The translations under genes were made by a program, and so were the position numbers. The notes beneath the pieces were generated by a model. It was not told the origin of the DNA and searched no databases. It saw only the letters and a list, made by a program, of their open reading frames with translations. Below, one piece after another: positions 9,283 through 18,984 of a stretch of DNA of 64,000 bases. Within the stretch, counting starts at the first letter, position 1. Each line of letters starts with the position of its first letter. Origin of the DNA: Isosphaera pallida ATCC 43644 (lineage in GTDB: Bacteria; Planctomycetota; Planctomycetia; Isosphaerales; Isosphaeraceae); the NCBI RefSeq assembly GCF_000186345.1, contig NC_014962.1:3314450-3378449 (forward strand). The letters are read 5' to 3'.

Positions 9283-10260
9283 CTACTCGAAGCGGTCGCC
9301 GGGCGCGACGGGGTAGCCGTTGAGGAATGCGGCGATCGGCATGGGCTTTTTGCCGGGAATCTGCACTTCGCGCAACGCCAGCAGGGTTCCCGCTCCACAA
9401 GACACAACAAGACGCTTAGGTTCGACGATCCACGCCGTGCCGAAGGAAACGTTGGCAATGGTAGGGTCGTCCGACTCGACCTGAGTTTTCAACACGATCA
9501 GGCGAACCTGGGGACGCCCGCGGGGCGTCCAGAGGGTGTCGGCCAGCGGCCAGGGATGCAGAGCGCGGACGTGGTTGTGGATGGTCCGAGCCGTTTGCGA
9601 CCAGTCGATGCGGCTTTCCTCCTTGCGGAGCTTGGGAGCGCGGGTGGCTTGGGTGGGGTCCTGGGGCAGTTCCTCGACCGTGCCCGCCAGCAGACGCTCC
9701 AACGTCTCCTCCACCAGAGGCGCGCCCAAGGCGGCGAGGCGGTCCTCCAATTCGCCGGCGGTCTCATCGGGGTCGATTGGGGTACGGGCCACCGCCAACA
9801 TGCCGCCGGCGTCGAGCTGGGGGGTCATGCGGATGACCGTCACTCCGGTGACGGTTTCGCCCCGTTGGATCGCCCGGGCGATCGGCGCGGCTCCCCGGTA
9901 GGCTGGCAAAATCGAGGCGTGCAAATTGATCGCCGCGAGTTTCGGCACCGCTAGCGCCTCCGCCGAAAGGATCTGGCCGTAGGCGGCCGTGACCAGCAGG
10001 TCAGGCTCAAAGCGCCTCAGCTGGTCCAGCGACTCCGGGGCGTTGATCGACTCAGGTTGAAATACGTCGATCCCGCGTTGTTGGGCGGCCACTTTGATCG
10101 CCGCGGGGATGAGTTCCTGGCGACGTCCCTGGGGACGATCCGGCTGGGTCACCAGCGCGACCATGTTCCAACCCCGGTCGCACAGCCGCTCGAAGGTCGG
10201 CAAGGCGAACTCGCCAGTTCCCAGCATCACGACCCGACATTGGGACGGTGTCTGACTCAC
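9283..10260 (-). CDS. fmt: Methionyl-tRNA formyltransferase
   Basis: A 325-residue enzyme that formylates initiator Met-tRNA with 10-formyl-THF. The N-terminal formyltransferase fold shows VVMLGTGEFALP, LVTAAYGQIL, the catalytic region INLHASILPAYRGAAPI and DAGGML (Asn/His/Asp set). The C-terminal OB-like domain follows (SRIDWSQTARTIHNHVRALHPWP, the usual linker motif). The GTG at 10260 is chosen because GGGAGAGG lies six to eight bases upstream. A longer frame would run backward through def. It sits 58 bp after def, the classic def-fmt pair that acts at both ends of N-formylmethionine metabolism. Confidence 0.94.
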   Translation of the reverse strand: MSQTPSQCRVVMLGTGEFALPTFERLCDRGWNMVALVTQPDRPQGRRQELIPAAIKVAAQQRGIDVFQPESINAPESLDQLRRFEPDLLVTAAYGQILSAEALAVPKLAAINLHASILPAYRGAAPIARAIQRGETVTGVTVIRMTPQLDAGGMLAVARTPIDPDETAGELEDRLAALGAPLVEETLERLLAGTVEELPQDPTQATRAPKLRKEESRIDWSQTARTIHNHVRALHPWPLADTLWTPRGRPQVRLIVLKTQVESDDPTIANVSFGTAWIVEPKRLVVSCGAGTLLALREVQIPGKKPMPIAAFLNGYPVAPGDRFE

Positions 10261-10318
10261 CCGAACCTCTCCCTGCTCGACAATGGCCAACCCGTCGGCC
10301 GGATTAGAGCATCCGACG

Positions 10319-11026
10319 TTAGGCGGAACCCGCGACAGTCGCGCTTTGTAGGGCGGCCAGGGCGTCGAGTTGACGCACAATCTCCTCGTCGCTGGGATAC
10401 TCGCCCCGTTCCTGGGCCGCTCGGAATTCGGCCTCGAAGGCTTTGAGCTTCTTGGAGGCGTTGATACGACCAAGTGTAGAAAATTTGTCGATGAACAGGC
10501 GACCGTGGAGGTGGTCCCACTCATGCTGGATAGCGCGGGCCAACAGCTCGTCGGCTTCGAGTTCGAACGGCACGCCATACTGATCCCACGCCCGGACCTT
10601 GATCCGCCGCGGACGCAACACCTTGCCATGCAGGCCGGGGAAGCTCAAACAGCCTTCTTCGTCCTGCGCGGTGGCCTGTTTGCGGAGAATTTGCGGGTTG
10701 ATGAACACCTGTTCAAGTTCAGTCTGCTCGGGGTTGCCGCTAATGTTGAGGATGAAGAATTGGTAGGGCAACGCGACCTGGTTGGCGGCCAGTCCGATTC
10801 CTTCGTTCTCATACATCAGCGCGAACATCGCTTGAATTTGACCGCGCAACTCGTCGTCGAACCGGGTCACCGGCACCGAAGGGTAACGCAACGCGGGATG
10901 AGGGTAGGGAACGATTCTCACGGCGGGGCGGTCCTCGAGCGCGGCGACCGGATGGGTGGGGATGGGACAAGGAATCGCGGCGTCTTGGTTCAGCGACCCG
11001 CTTCGATTGGACGCCGGCGATTCCAA
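10319..11026 (-). CDS. def: Peptide deformylase
   Basis: A metallohydrolase that removes the formyl group from nascent peptides. All three motifs are present: GIGLAANQ (residues 77-83 region), EGCLS with metal ligand C126, and QHEWDH with ligands H168, H172 and catalytic E169. The C-terminal extension of about 40 residues after the catalytic helix is charged and Ala/Glu-rich, longer than in E. coli. Start is uncertain: TTG 11026 has GGGAG four bases upstream and gives 235 residues. GTG 10921 would remove 35 poorly conserved residues and begin right at the conserved RIVPYPHPALR. It is first in the def-fmt pair. Confidence 0.93.
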   Translation of the reverse strand: MESPASNRSGSLNQDAAIPCPIPTHPVAALEDRPAVRIVPYPHPALRYPSVPVTRFDDELRGQIQAMFALMYENEGIGLAANQVALPYQFFILNISGNPEQTELEQVFINPQILRKQATAQDEEGCLSFPGLHGKVLRPRRIKVRAWDQYGVPFELEADELLARAIQHEWDHLHGRLFIDKFSTLGRINASKKLKAFEAEFRAAQERGEYPSDEEIVRQLDALAALQSATVAGSA

Positions 11027-11140
11027 CCGTCTCCCATCATAGGGGGACCATCACACCTTTCCAAGTCCGAGATGGCGCGGCGAGCGGACCAGCACTGGTT
11101 CGAGGCGCGTCCCCGCGCGAAGGGGGGCTGCCCCTAACTT

Positions 11141-12244
11141 TCAAGGTGAGGCCGCTCGGCTCAAACGCGCCAGATAAATTGAGGTCCGGCCCTCGCGCGA
11201 GTCGTAGTAGCTGACCCAGAGGAAGCGATTTGTTTCCACCAAGCCAGGATAACTGGTGTCGCCGCCGCTGGGCAAGGCAATCAGGGGGATCAAAGCCCGT
11301 TCAGGGGAGTCGGCCTGGGGATCGAGCGCAAACAGCGCTGTGGTGGTGGGTTTGCCCGCGCCGACGGCGTGGGGGTCGTTGGGCTTGGGGGTATAACGTC
11401 CCGAGGCGATCATCGAACCATCGCGCAACACCAGGAAGTTGGGACCGCCCACCGAGTGACGACTGGCGATCCAGGTCCAATTCTCGGGACGGTACGGCGG
11501 CCGCGCGCGTCCGATCGCCGCTGATTGATCCCCCTTCTCCCGACGGACCAGGGCGATTAGGGTGCCGTCGTCGAGAAACCGCAACGTTGTTTCGTTGGGA
11601 TAGCCATCGACAGCAAGTTCGCCGAGATGATCATACGTCAGGCCGTCGGTGGTTTTGAGCAGGGTGATCCGCTCTTGAGGCGGGCCGTCGCCATAGGCCA
11701 CGCCGAAGCCTTCCCCTTGGGGGCTCCAGGTGACCCGCCACAGCCAGCGATCCGGCTCATGCACCTTGACCGGCTGGGTCCAGGAGATGCCGTCGTTCGA
11801 GAAGGCGACCCGGGTTTGGTAGCCCAACAGGCGGTTGCCCGGCGCGTACTTGGAAGCACCTATCAATAGCATCAGCCGGCCGTCGGGATGGATCGACAGT
11901 TTGGGGTCGCGCAGGTCGATGCCCTCTTCAGAGACGACGGCGACCGACTTCCAGGCGTTGGGGTCGATGGCCCGTTCCTCGTCCATTCCGAGTTCGACGG
12001 CCAGCACGCGGACGACTCCATCGCCGCCAACGTGGTCCTCGCCTTCGCGGAAGACGCACCAAAGTTGGTCCTTCCAGGCGATCAGGTCGGTGAAGGCATT
12101 GTGGGGCGCTCGGTCCCAGAGCTTGACCACCGTTTCCAAACGCCACGCCGGCCTCGGTGGTTCAGCGGCGTGAGTCGTCGCGCCGACGATCATCAGGGAC
12201 GAGAGGACTAGCCAAGTCGCGGGCAAGGGAGCGAAAGAGTTCAT
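11141..12244 (-). CDS. Secreted sialidase-like beta-propeller protein
   Basis: A 367-residue exported protein. The signal peptide covers residues 1-26 (WLVLSSLMIVGATTHA then AEPP). The body has repeated beta-sheet strands with Asp-box-like or related features: FREGEDHVGGDG, DLRDPKLSIHPDGRLMLL, FSNDGISWTQPV and LLKTTDGLTYDHLG, and an active-site-like GYPNETTLRFLDDG / SYPGLVETNRFLWVSYYDSREG end. This resembles the planctomycete exo-alpha-sialidase-like (BNR) proteins. Whether it cleaves glycosides cannot be told: an Arg triad is not obvious by eye. It is divergent from leuS. A G-rich, G-quadruplex-capable stretch lies 80-110 bp upstream. Confidence 0.72.
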   Translation of the reverse strand: MNSFAPLPATWLVLSSLMIVGATTHAAEPPRPAWRLETVVKLWDRAPHNAFTDLIAWKDQLWCVFREGEDHVGGDGVVRVLAVELGMDEERAIDPNAWKSVAVVSEEGIDLRDPKLSIHPDGRLMLLIGASKYAPGNRLLGYQTRVAFSNDGISWTQPVKVHEPDRWLWRVTWSPQGEGFGVAYGDGPPQERITLLKTTDGLTYDHLGELAVDGYPNETTLRFLDDGTLIALVRREKGDQSAAIGRARPPYRPENWTWIASRHSVGGPNFLVLRDGSMIASGRYTPKPNDPHAVGAGKPTTTALFALDPQADSPERALIPLIALPSGGDTSYPGLVETNRFLWVSYYDSREGRTSIYLARLSRAASP

Positions 12245-12323
12245 GGGCGGACGGAAACCTCGGGAACGAAATGTTGAGAGGGGATGGAGAAACCGAACAT
12301 CAAAAGTTTAATACTTGCGGCTT

Positions 12324-12353
12324 GGGTCGGGGAGGGTGTGGAGGGGGGAGGGG
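12324..12353 (+). promoter_or_regulatory. G-quadruplex-capable G-rich stretch
   Basis: Five runs of three or more G within 30 bases (12324-12326, 12329-12332, 12334-12336, 12343-12348, 12350-12353) with loops of 2, 1, 6 and 1 bases. The run satisfies the G3+N1-7 rule on the plus strand. It lies in the divergent spacer between the sialidase-like gene and leuS. Any regulatory effect is inference. Confidence 0.4.
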
Positions 12354-12538
12354 AGAGAAGCCGTGCGGGAGGCGTGGCGTGATCGTCGTCGCGTGGCGGG
12401 TGGCCGCGTTCCTGCCCGGCACGATCAAGCGGCCTAGGTGACAATTGGGTAAACTGACAGGCGAGTCGGTTGGTCGCCCGCTGTTTCGGAAACGGGTCCC
12501 CTCCCCTGCTTGTGTTCCTGCCGAGGTTGTTGACGGAT

Positions 12539-15379
12539 ATGCCCGCGTATCATTTCCAGCGAATCGAATCCAAGTGGCAAGCCTATTGGCGTCAGCATCG
12601 AACCTTCCGCGCTCCCGATTTGCCTGCGCGTCCCAAGCTCTATGTTCTGGACATGTTTCCTTATCCCAGCGGCGATGGTTTGCATGTGGGCCACCCCGAG
12701 GGCTACACCGCCACCGACATCTACGCCCGCTACAAACGAATGAGGGGCTACGACGTCCTGCATCCGATGGGTTGGGACGCCTTCGGACTACCCGCTGAAC
12801 AGCACGCCATTAAAACCGGCACCCACCCGGGCGCTAAAACTCAGGCCAACATCGCCACCTTCAAACGCCAGATTGAATCACTCGGCTTTTCATATGACTG
12901 GGATCGGGAAATCGATACCACCGACCCCAATTACTACCGCTGGACCCAGTGGATCTTTCTCCAACTCTTCGACACCTGGTACGACCCCGACTTCGAGTGG
13001 ACCGACCCCCAAGGACGCTCCCGCCGCGGCAAGGGACGGCCCATCGCTGAACTACCGATCCCCCCAGGGATTGATCCCTACGACTACCGCGACTCCAAAC
13101 GCCTAGCCTATCGCGCTGAGGTCCCGGTCAACTGGTGCCCCGAACTGGGCACCGTGCTGGCCAACGAGGAGGTCGTCGATGGCAAAAGCGAAGTCGGTGG
13201 ATTTCCGGTCATCCGGCTGCCTTTGAAACAGTGGATGCTTCGCATCACCGCCTACGCCGATCGACTCCTGGAGGATCTCGACCTGGTTGATTGGCCTGAA
13301 CCGATCAAGGACATGCAGCGCAACTGGATTGGTCGCTCCGAAGGAGCCGAGGTCGATTTCCCCCTGGCCTACCCCGACTTCGACTTCGCCGCCTGGAGTC
13401 AAGCCCGCGCTGCGATCGGTTTCCCTCCGCCCCAGGCCGTCGGCCACCAGGTGATCCGGATCTACACCACCCGGCCCGACACCCTCTTCGGCGCGACCTA
13501 CATGGTCCTTGCGCCGGAACACCCGTTAGTCGATCGCATCACCACCCCCGAGCAGCGCGACGCGGTGGCCGCCTATCGTCGGGCCGCCGCGGCCAAGTCG
13601 GACCTGGATCGCACCGATCTGGCCAAAACCAAGACCGGGGTCGCCACCGGAGCTTTCGCCGTCAACCCCGTCACCGGCCAGTTGATTCCGGTCTGGATCG
13701 CCGATTATGTGCTGATGGGTTATGGCACTGGGGCGATCATGGCCGTGCCCGGCCACGACGAGCGCGACTTCGAGTTTGCTCGTGCCTTCGGCCTGCCGAT
13801 TCGTCGGGTGGTCGCTGCCGCGCTCGATCAGGCCGACCAACCCTTAGACCAAGCGGAAACCGCCTACGCCGTTTCGGTCAACTCGGCCAACGCCGAACTC
13901 AAACTCGACGGCTTGCCCTCGGCCCAGGCCAAGGTCGAAATCACCAACTGGCTGACCTCGAAAGGATTCGGGCGCAAGGCGGTCAATACCAAGCTGCGCG
14001 ACTGGCTTTTCAGTCGTCAACGCTACTGGGGCGAACCGTTCCCCATCCTGCTCGACGACCAGGACCGTGCCCATCCAGTGCCGGTTGAACAGCTGCCGGT
14101 ACGTTTGCCTGAACTCGCTGACTTCAAACCCACTGGCAAGCCGGAACCCCCGTTGAGCAAAGCGGTCGCGTGGGTCAACGAAATCCCCGGCTTCCGCCGC
14201 GAAACCAACACGATGCCTCAGTGGGCCGGCTCATGCTGGTATTATCTCCGCTATATCGATCCGCGCAATGACCAAGCCCCCTGGGATCCCGCCAAAGAAC
14301 GCGCCTGGATGCCGGTCGATCTCTACATTGGCGGGGCCGAACACGCGGTGCTGCACCTGCTTTACAGTCGGTTCTGGCACAAGGTATTGTTCGACCGCGG
14401 CTATGTCAGCCACCCCGAACCCTTCCAGCGTCTGGTCAACCAGGGTATGATCTTGGGCGAAATCGAATATCACGCTTACCAGACCGAAGACGGCCGGCTC
14501 GTCTCGGTCGATCACGTCATCGACACCCCGCAAGGCCCCACGCTCCAATCAACCCCGCCCGATGCCCAGCCGATTCCGGTCCGTTTGCTCAAACTCGACC
14601 CTGCGGCCGTGGTCAAGACCGGCTCGGGCTTTGTCATGGCCGATCACCCCGAGATCAAGGTCGAAGGCCGTGCCTCCAAGATGTCCAAGTCGCGGGGCAA
14701 CGTCATCAACCCCGATGGGGTGGTGGCCGAATATGGAGCCGACTCGCTTCGACTTTACGAAATGTTCATGGGTCCGCTCGAAGCCACCAAACCGTGGAGC
14801 ATGAAGGGGGTTGAAGGCGTCTATCGCTTTCTCAACCGGGCCTGGCGGATGATCGTAGACGAGGAGGCCGAGACCCCCCGGCTCCATCCCAAGGTGGTGG
14901 ACATCGAACCCTCGGCGGAACTCGTTCGGTTGACCGCGCGGACTATTGCGGCGGTGACGGAGGACCTGGAGGGTCTGCGATTCAACACGGCGATCAGTCG
15001 CTTGATGGAATTCGTGAACGCCGTCGCGCCTCTGGAAGCGCGGCCCAAAGCGGTGCTGGAGACCTTCACGTTGTTGTTGGCTCCGATGGCTCCCCACATC
15101 GCCGAGGAGCTTTGGGAGGTTCTTGGTCACGCGACGAGCTTGGCGTATCACCCGTGGCCCACTTACGACCCCAACGACCTGAAAGAGGATCGCATCGAAA
15201 TCCCAGTGCAGATCAACGGCAAGCTCCGCGGCAAGGTGGTGGTGGACGCCCAAGCTGAACCCGCCGCGATTGAGGAGGCCGCCCGCGCTGAGCCGCGCAT
15301 CGCCGAGTTACTCCGAGGCAAGACGATCCGCAAAGCGATCGTTGCCAAGGGCAAGCTGGTGAACTTCGTGGTGTCGTGA
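12539..15379 (+). CDS. leuS: Leucyl-tRNA synthetase
   Basis: A 946-residue class I synthetase. The HIGH-type signature is HVGH at residues 49-52 (within [21 protein letters not shown]) and the KMSKS loop is at 714-718. The CP1 editing domain with [20 protein letters not shown] and [15 protein letters not shown] is present, so misaminoacylated tRNA proofreading should be intact. [14 protein letters not shown] marks the zinc-like insertion. The anticodon-binding and C-terminal domains end in [16 protein letters not shown]. An insert of about 75 residues (RSRRGKGRP ... DYRDSK) sits before the CP1 domain. ATG 12539 starts at the conserved [14 protein letters not shown]; the ribosome site is weak. 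Confidence 0.96.
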   Translation: MPAYHFQRIESKWQAYWRQHRTFRAPDLPARPKLYVLDMFPYPSGDGLHVGHPEGYTATDIYARYKRMRGYDVLHPMGWDAFGLPAEQHAIKTGTHPGAKTQANIATFKRQIESLGFSYDWDREIDTTDPNYYRWTQWIFLQLFDTWYDPDFEWTDPQGRSRRGKGRPIAELPIPPGIDPYDYRDSKRLAYRAEVPVNWCPELGTVLANEEVVDGKSEVGGFPVIRLPLKQWMLRITAYADRLLEDLDLVDWPEPIKDMQRNWIGRSEGAEVDFPLAYPDFDFAAWSQARAAIGFPPPQAVGHQVIRIYTTRPDTLFGATYMVLAPEHPLVDRITTPEQRDAVAAYRRAAAAKSDLDRTDLAKTKTGVATGAFAVNPVTGQLIPVWIADYVLMGYGTGAIMAVPGHDERDFEFARAFGLPIRRVVAAALDQADQPLDQAETAYAVSVNSANAELKLDGLPSAQAKVEITNWLTSKGFGRKAVNTKLRDWLFSRQRYWGEPFPILLDDQDRAHPVPVEQLPVRLPELADFKPTGKPEPPLSKAVAWVNEIPGFRRETNTMPQWAGSCWYYLRYIDPRNDQAPWDPAKERAWMPVDLYIGGAEHAVLHLLYSRFWHKVLFDRGYVSHPEPFQRLVNQGMILGEIEYHAYQTEDGRLVSVDHVIDTPQGPTLQSTPPDAQPIPVRLLKLDPAAVVKTGSGFVMADHPEIKVEGRASKMSKSRGNVINPDGVVAEYGADSLRLYEMFMGPLEATKPWSMKGVEGVYRFLNRAWRMIVDEEAETPRLHPKVVDIEPSAELVRLTARTIAAVTEDLEGLRFNTAISRLMEFVNAVAPLEARPKAVLETFTLLLAPMAPHIAEELWEVLGHATSLAYHPWPTYDPNDLKEDRIEIPVQINGKLRGKVVVDAQAEPAAIEEAARAEPRIAELLRGKTIRKAIVAKGKLVNFVVS

Positions 15380-15716
15380 TGGGCTTGGACCTGGATCGAA
15401 TCGGACCGGACCGGACCAGACCAATTCTCCCCCATCCCCCAAGCCGCGCGCTGCCGGGAACGGACAAGCCACGATGTCGGACTCGTTCGTTCTTCTAAGA
15501 GAGGTTAGGGGATTGGGAAACGTGGAAGGTCGATCCAGGGTCAACCTGGAGTGGGAGGATCACCTGGCGGGGATGGCGTCGTCGCGTTGACTCAGCGGCA
15601 GGCAAGGATCGGGATGCGACATCGTTCAGGCCGCACGGCGGGTGTGCCCCACGGGTTCGGTGGTCTCGGTGCAACGTGGGGCGGAGCGAATCTGGGCTCA
15701 AACGGGAGTTCGGATC
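15380..15716. other. Convergent spacer with pentamer tract
   Basis: About 340 bases between the convergent leuS and BON-protein genes. At 15387-15421 there is a drifting 5-bp tandem tract: GGACC, TGGAT, CGAAT, then CGGAC three times, then CAGAC. No clear bidirectional terminator was found and the short frames here are not gene-like. Confidence 0.5.
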
Positions 15717-17186
15717 TCAATAGACCCGCACCTCCGGCTTGACCTCGAAGCCCCGCAATAGCGGCATGGAGCGAAGGATGGCCAGGACGCGGACCCGGTC
15801 TTCTGGCGAACGGACCGCGCCCAGGACGCGGACCACCCGGCCCTCGACCCGGACCCGTTCTAAAGCGAGCAAGTCGTCGCACTGCCGACCAATTTGGAAT
15901 TCGAGGTAGGGTTCCAATTGGTCGGTCAACGCGCGGTTGAGCAACGGGTTGTCGCGGCCGTCGTCGGCCTGAGGCAAGGGGAAGTCAAGACGATCGACCA
16001 CCTTGCGGACCCCAGGCGTGGTTCGGGCTGCCTGGATCGCCAGCATCGCCTCGTAGGCCGAGGGGACCGGACCATCCAACGTGACCACGCCGCGTTCGAC
16101 CACCGTGCGAAACCGCGCCCCGTCCAATTCGGGACGGCGGCCCATGACTCGACCAACCCGCGCGGCCAGGTCGGTTTCCTCCTGATCCTTAAGGTTGGCG
16201 TCGAGAAGGTTGGCGTCGAGGTCGTCGCCCGGCATAGGTTCGGGCTCGACCGCGTGACGGCCTTCGGGCTCAGCCGCGGGCGGCGGCGGCACCTCGATGG
16301 GCCGGCCCGGTTGGGCGTCGGGGGCGGGAGCCGGCGCGACGGGGCCGGGGGTGGGCGGGTTGGCCTGTGGAACGACTCGCAACAAATTGATGATCGCCGA
16401 GACATTGGGCAAACGACGCGCCTTGTCGGCCAACTCGCGCTTGATCTCCTCGGTAGGCACCACACCGCGCAACACTCCTAAGCCATTGCGGCCCATGAGC
16501 AGTTCCACCGAGTCGCCGGGGAGTCCTGGAGTGGGCGTGGGATCGAGCAACCCTTCGAGGGCTTCGATCTCGTCGGGCGTGATTCCTTCCCGACTAGGCC
16601 GACGCAACCTCGTCAGGTCAAACCATCCCAGAGGGTACATCAGGTCGGGCGTGGTCCACACGCTGTGGAACACGGGGTCGAGCCCCGGTCCCAGACGATC
16701 CCATCCGCCCGCCCAGATCGGTTCCCCCGAGTAGAGGGGCGGCGGTCCCGCTACCCCACGCAGCAGCGGATACGGCGGAGCCGGCGCTGGAGTCGATTGC
16801 AACGGTTGGCCCGCCACCCGGTGCGCCTCGCCAGTGTCGATCACTAGGCCATCGACCAACGGCAACCGTGACTCCAACGCCAGGCGGATCGCCGCGTCGT
16901 AAACCGGACGGGTTCCCACCACCCCTGAGATCACCAGTTTGCCCCGCCGCGCGTCCCACTCCAAACGATAGGTGTAAGGCGCGGTCAACGGGTGGTCCCT
17001 CAGCGCTTGAGCCAGCCGCTCCATCGCCATGACGACCTCCTCCGAAGCCGTCGCCCCCGACGACGCCGAGGAGGGACGTGGTTGAGCCCACGCCGCCGAA
17101 ACGCCGATTCCCACCCCGGCCAGCGCCAGCGTCACCCTCGGCAACACCCTGGACCAACCGCTCGTCTTCGATCCGTGGACGCTCAT
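15717..17186 (-). CDS. Secreted protein with four BON-like repeats
   Basis: A 489-residue exported protein. The signal peptide ends at about residue 35 (GVGIGVSAAWA-Q). Four segments have the BON-domain pattern (a V-x-L-x-G-x-V strand, a helix, then a conserved Val/Arg strand): residues about 75-120 (KLVISGVVGTRPVYDAA), 235-285 (GLGVLRGVVPTEEIKREL), 375-425 (GVVTLDGPVPSAYEAML) and 450-489 (VRVLGAVRSPEDRVRVL). Pro/Ala/Glu-rich linkers separate the last pairs. BON domains bind phospholipid or outer-membrane surfaces in OsmY-type proteins. An envelope role is inferred. ATG 17186 has a very strong AGGAGGAGG upstream. Confidence 0.75.
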   Translation of the reverse strand: MSVHGSKTSGWSRVLPRVTLALAGVGIGVSAAWAQPRPSSASSGATASEEVVMAMERLAQALRDHPLTAPYTYRLEWDARRGKLVISGVVGTRPVYDAAIRLALESRLPLVDGLVIDTGEAHRVAGQPLQSTPAPAPPYPLLRGVAGPPPLYSGEPIWAGGWDRLGPGLDPVFHSVWTTPDLMYPLGWFDLTRLRRPSREGITPDEIEALEGLLDPTPTPGLPGDSVELLMGRNGLGVLRGVVPTEEIKRELADKARRLPNVSAIINLLRVVPQANPPTPGPVAPAPAPDAQPGRPIEVPPPPAAEPEGRHAVEPEPMPGDDLDANLLDANLKDQEETDLAARVGRVMGRRPELDGARFRTVVERGVVTLDGPVPSAYEAMLAIQAARTTPGVRKVVDRLDFPLPQADDGRDNPLLNRALTDQLEPYLEFQIGRQCDDLLALERVRVEGRVVRVLGAVRSPEDRVRVLAILRSMPLLRGFEVKPEVRVY

Positions 17187-17518
17187 GGTTGCATCCTCCT
17201 CCTCGATCGGCTCGCAACCGCCTGGGGCAATCCCAGTTCGCGCCGATCCTTCACCCCACCCCTGCACTGGCTGATTCTAACTCAATCCGGTCGCTCATCA
17301 CAAGACGCCTGGGTTGCAATCATCCACGCAATCGTGGTGAGCGTGTGAAACGGGAAGGTTAGGGTTGATGGGGGATTGGTCTGGACGAAGAAAGCGGGTT
17401 GAGGCAAAGTGATAGGTCGATGAGAATGGCCCCGTCGCGTTCACGATGAGAGGGGGCGGTTGGACCAAGGAGGATGGAGGCGATGGGGGGTGGTGGATAT
17501 CCAAGGAGGGAGCGACTG
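17187..17518. other. Divergent spacer
   Basis: About 330 bases between two divergently transcribed exported-protein genes, so it should carry two promoters. It contains strong ribosome sites at both ends (AGGAGGAGG for the minus gene, AAGGAGGG for the plus gene). I see no confident -10/-35 boxes and no RNA gene. Confidence 0.5.
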
Positions 17519-17824
17519 ATGAGCAAGGAGACGCGGACGCCTGGCATGCGCCTGGGGCAGCGGGTCGCAATCGGGCTAGCGATCGTGGCGATTCACGGCA
17601 GCGCAACGGGATGTGAACAAGTGAATCGATTCTCGGGCAAGTCCCGCTCCAACGACGACGAGGTGGTGCGTGCTTTGCGCGAGGAGACGCGGGTAGACAA
17701 CGAGTCGCCCGAGGACCGGGAGGCGCGGGACCTTGTTCGGAAGTTCTTTAAGCCCAATCGTCTCAGTGGAGCGTTGAGTTCCGAGGCGGCCGAGATCGAA
17801 CGCAATCTGGGAGTTGGCCGTTGA
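17519..17824 (+). CDS. Small putative lipoprotein
   Basis: A 101-residue protein with a hydrophobic N-terminal segment (QRVAIGLAIVAIHGSATGC) ending in a plausible lipobox whose Cys would be residue 32. The mature part is highly charged (DDEVVRALREETRVDNESPEDREARDLVRKFF) and likely helical. ATG 17519 is fixed by AAGGAGGG about nine bases upstream. No family is recognised. It is divergent from the BON-repeat gene and convergent with hpnG. An envelope location is inferred from the lipobox, which has Ala at -3 instead of the commoner Leu. Confidence 0.65.
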   Translation: MSKETRTPGMRLGQRVAIGLAIVAIHGSATGCEQVNRFSGKSRSNDDEVVRALREETRVDNESPEDREARDLVRKFFKPNRLSGALSSEAAEIERNLGVGR

Positions 17825-18103
17825 ACCAACACGGGGGACTTGAACCCGAACGCGGTTCGACCTTGTTGGGACCGCCGCTCTTGCGATCCGCGTCGAAGCT
17901 TATGGCTGGGCGATCGAATCGCCGGTTTGCTGGGCGACGAGTCATCGACCGCTCCGCTCCGCTTTGAAGGGAAGGGTTGGGGACGATCCGCCGCGCTGGA
18001 ATGAGATCGATTCCAAGTCCCTCGAAGTCTGAATCGGTCTGAAGTGAATCATCCTTGCGAGCCGATTTGGGGGTGGGTGTGTTCCAACCGGATCGCGGGG
18101 CGT

Positions 18104-18907
18104 TTACGACCGAGGCGGGGGAATCGCGGTCTGGAGGGCGTGGGCGAGGCGTTCGGCGGCTTCGAGGGAAGTTTCATAGAGATTCCAATAATCTTTGATG
18201 CGTCCCGGCCGGTGCCAAAGCGAGGCGGCGACCGCGCCCAAGCGTCGGGGGGTGGTGGAGGCGGCCAGGACAGCGGCTAGATCGGAGGGGAGCGGGTCGT
18301 CAACCGCGTCGGAGACGACCCGCAGCCCCAACAGGGGTTGGCTCCACTGGTGACAGATTTCGGCCACGGCGCTGGTTTCCATGTCCACCAGGTCGGCTCC
18401 GGTGTCGTGCCGGAGTTGGGCTTTGGCCTGAGGAGTGGTGAGGAGGCGATCGACCGTCGCCAGGGTCGCGGTGGGAAAGGGCCCAACGGGCGGGGGCCTC
18501 AGGGGGAAGCGATGGCCTTCGGGGTCCAGTGCTTCCCGAATGGTCCAGACCGAGAAGCGGGCCGCGTCGGGTCGCAGCGCTCCGGCGAAGCCCAACGACA
18601 CGACCAGGTTGGGCGCATGGCCGGTCAGCAGGAACCGGGTGGCGGCGCGGGCATGGTCGCGGCCGACCCCGGCCAAAACCAGCGCGATCCCTCGCCCGTT
18701 CCATTGTCCTTCGATCACCCGGTGGTAGCGGCCTTGGATGGTGACCCGTTCGCTCAGCGCGTCCAGAATCGCGCCGACCTCCGAACCCAGCGCCGCGACC
18801 AACCCCAGGTCGCAAACGCGGCGGTTCGAGGTTGCTTCGCTCGACCCCATCGCCGTCGAGCCAACGGGTTGGAAGGGCGAATTGGACGCAGAGGGGTCGG
18901 CGGTCAT
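18104..18907 (-). CDS. hpnG: Hopanoid-associated nucleoside phosphorylase
   Basis: A 267-residue member of the phosphorylase/MTA-SAH-nucleosidase fold. It shows the glycine-rich LVLAGVGRDHARAATRFLL, VSLGFAGALRP and the VDMETSAVAEIC motif with the ribose-binding Met-Glu pair, then a LRVVSDAVDDPLP strand. Alone this could be an MTA/SAH nucleosidase. The position directly after hpnH and shc on the same strand (77 bp after hpnH) makes the hopanoid phosphorylase assignment much better. HpnG releases adenine from adenosylhopane to give the ribosyl-hopane intermediate. Start codon ATG 18907 has a poor Shine-Dalgarno; ATG 18850 is an alternative. Confidence 0.85.
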   Translation of the reverse strand: MTADPSASNSPFQPVGSTAMGSSEATSNRRVCDLGLVAALGSEVGAILDALSERVTIQGRYHRVIEGQWNGRGIALVLAGVGRDHARAATRFLLTGHAPNLVVSLGFAGALRPDAARFSVWTIREALDPEGHRFPLRPPPVGPFPTATLATVDRLLTTPQAKAQLRHDTGADLVDMETSAVAEICHQWSQPLLGLRVVSDAVDDPLPSDLAAVLAASTTPRRLGAVAASLWHRPGRIKDYWNLYETSLEAAERLAHALQTAIPPPRS

Positions 18908-18984
18908 GGTCGCGGCCTAGAACCTGGCGGGAGGCAACTGGAAACCGAAAATCCTCTTCGGCACAACACGCCGTCATCTCGCTA

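Noticed and set aside
8153-9400. Longer ispH frame starting at 9400
   Set aside because: The extra 99 residues are Arg-rich, overlap the fmt 3' end and precede the conserved MKVILANPRGFCAGV start.
9283-10629. Longer fmt frame starting at 10629
   Set aside because: It overlaps def in another frame; GTG 10260 has a good ribosome site and matches family length.
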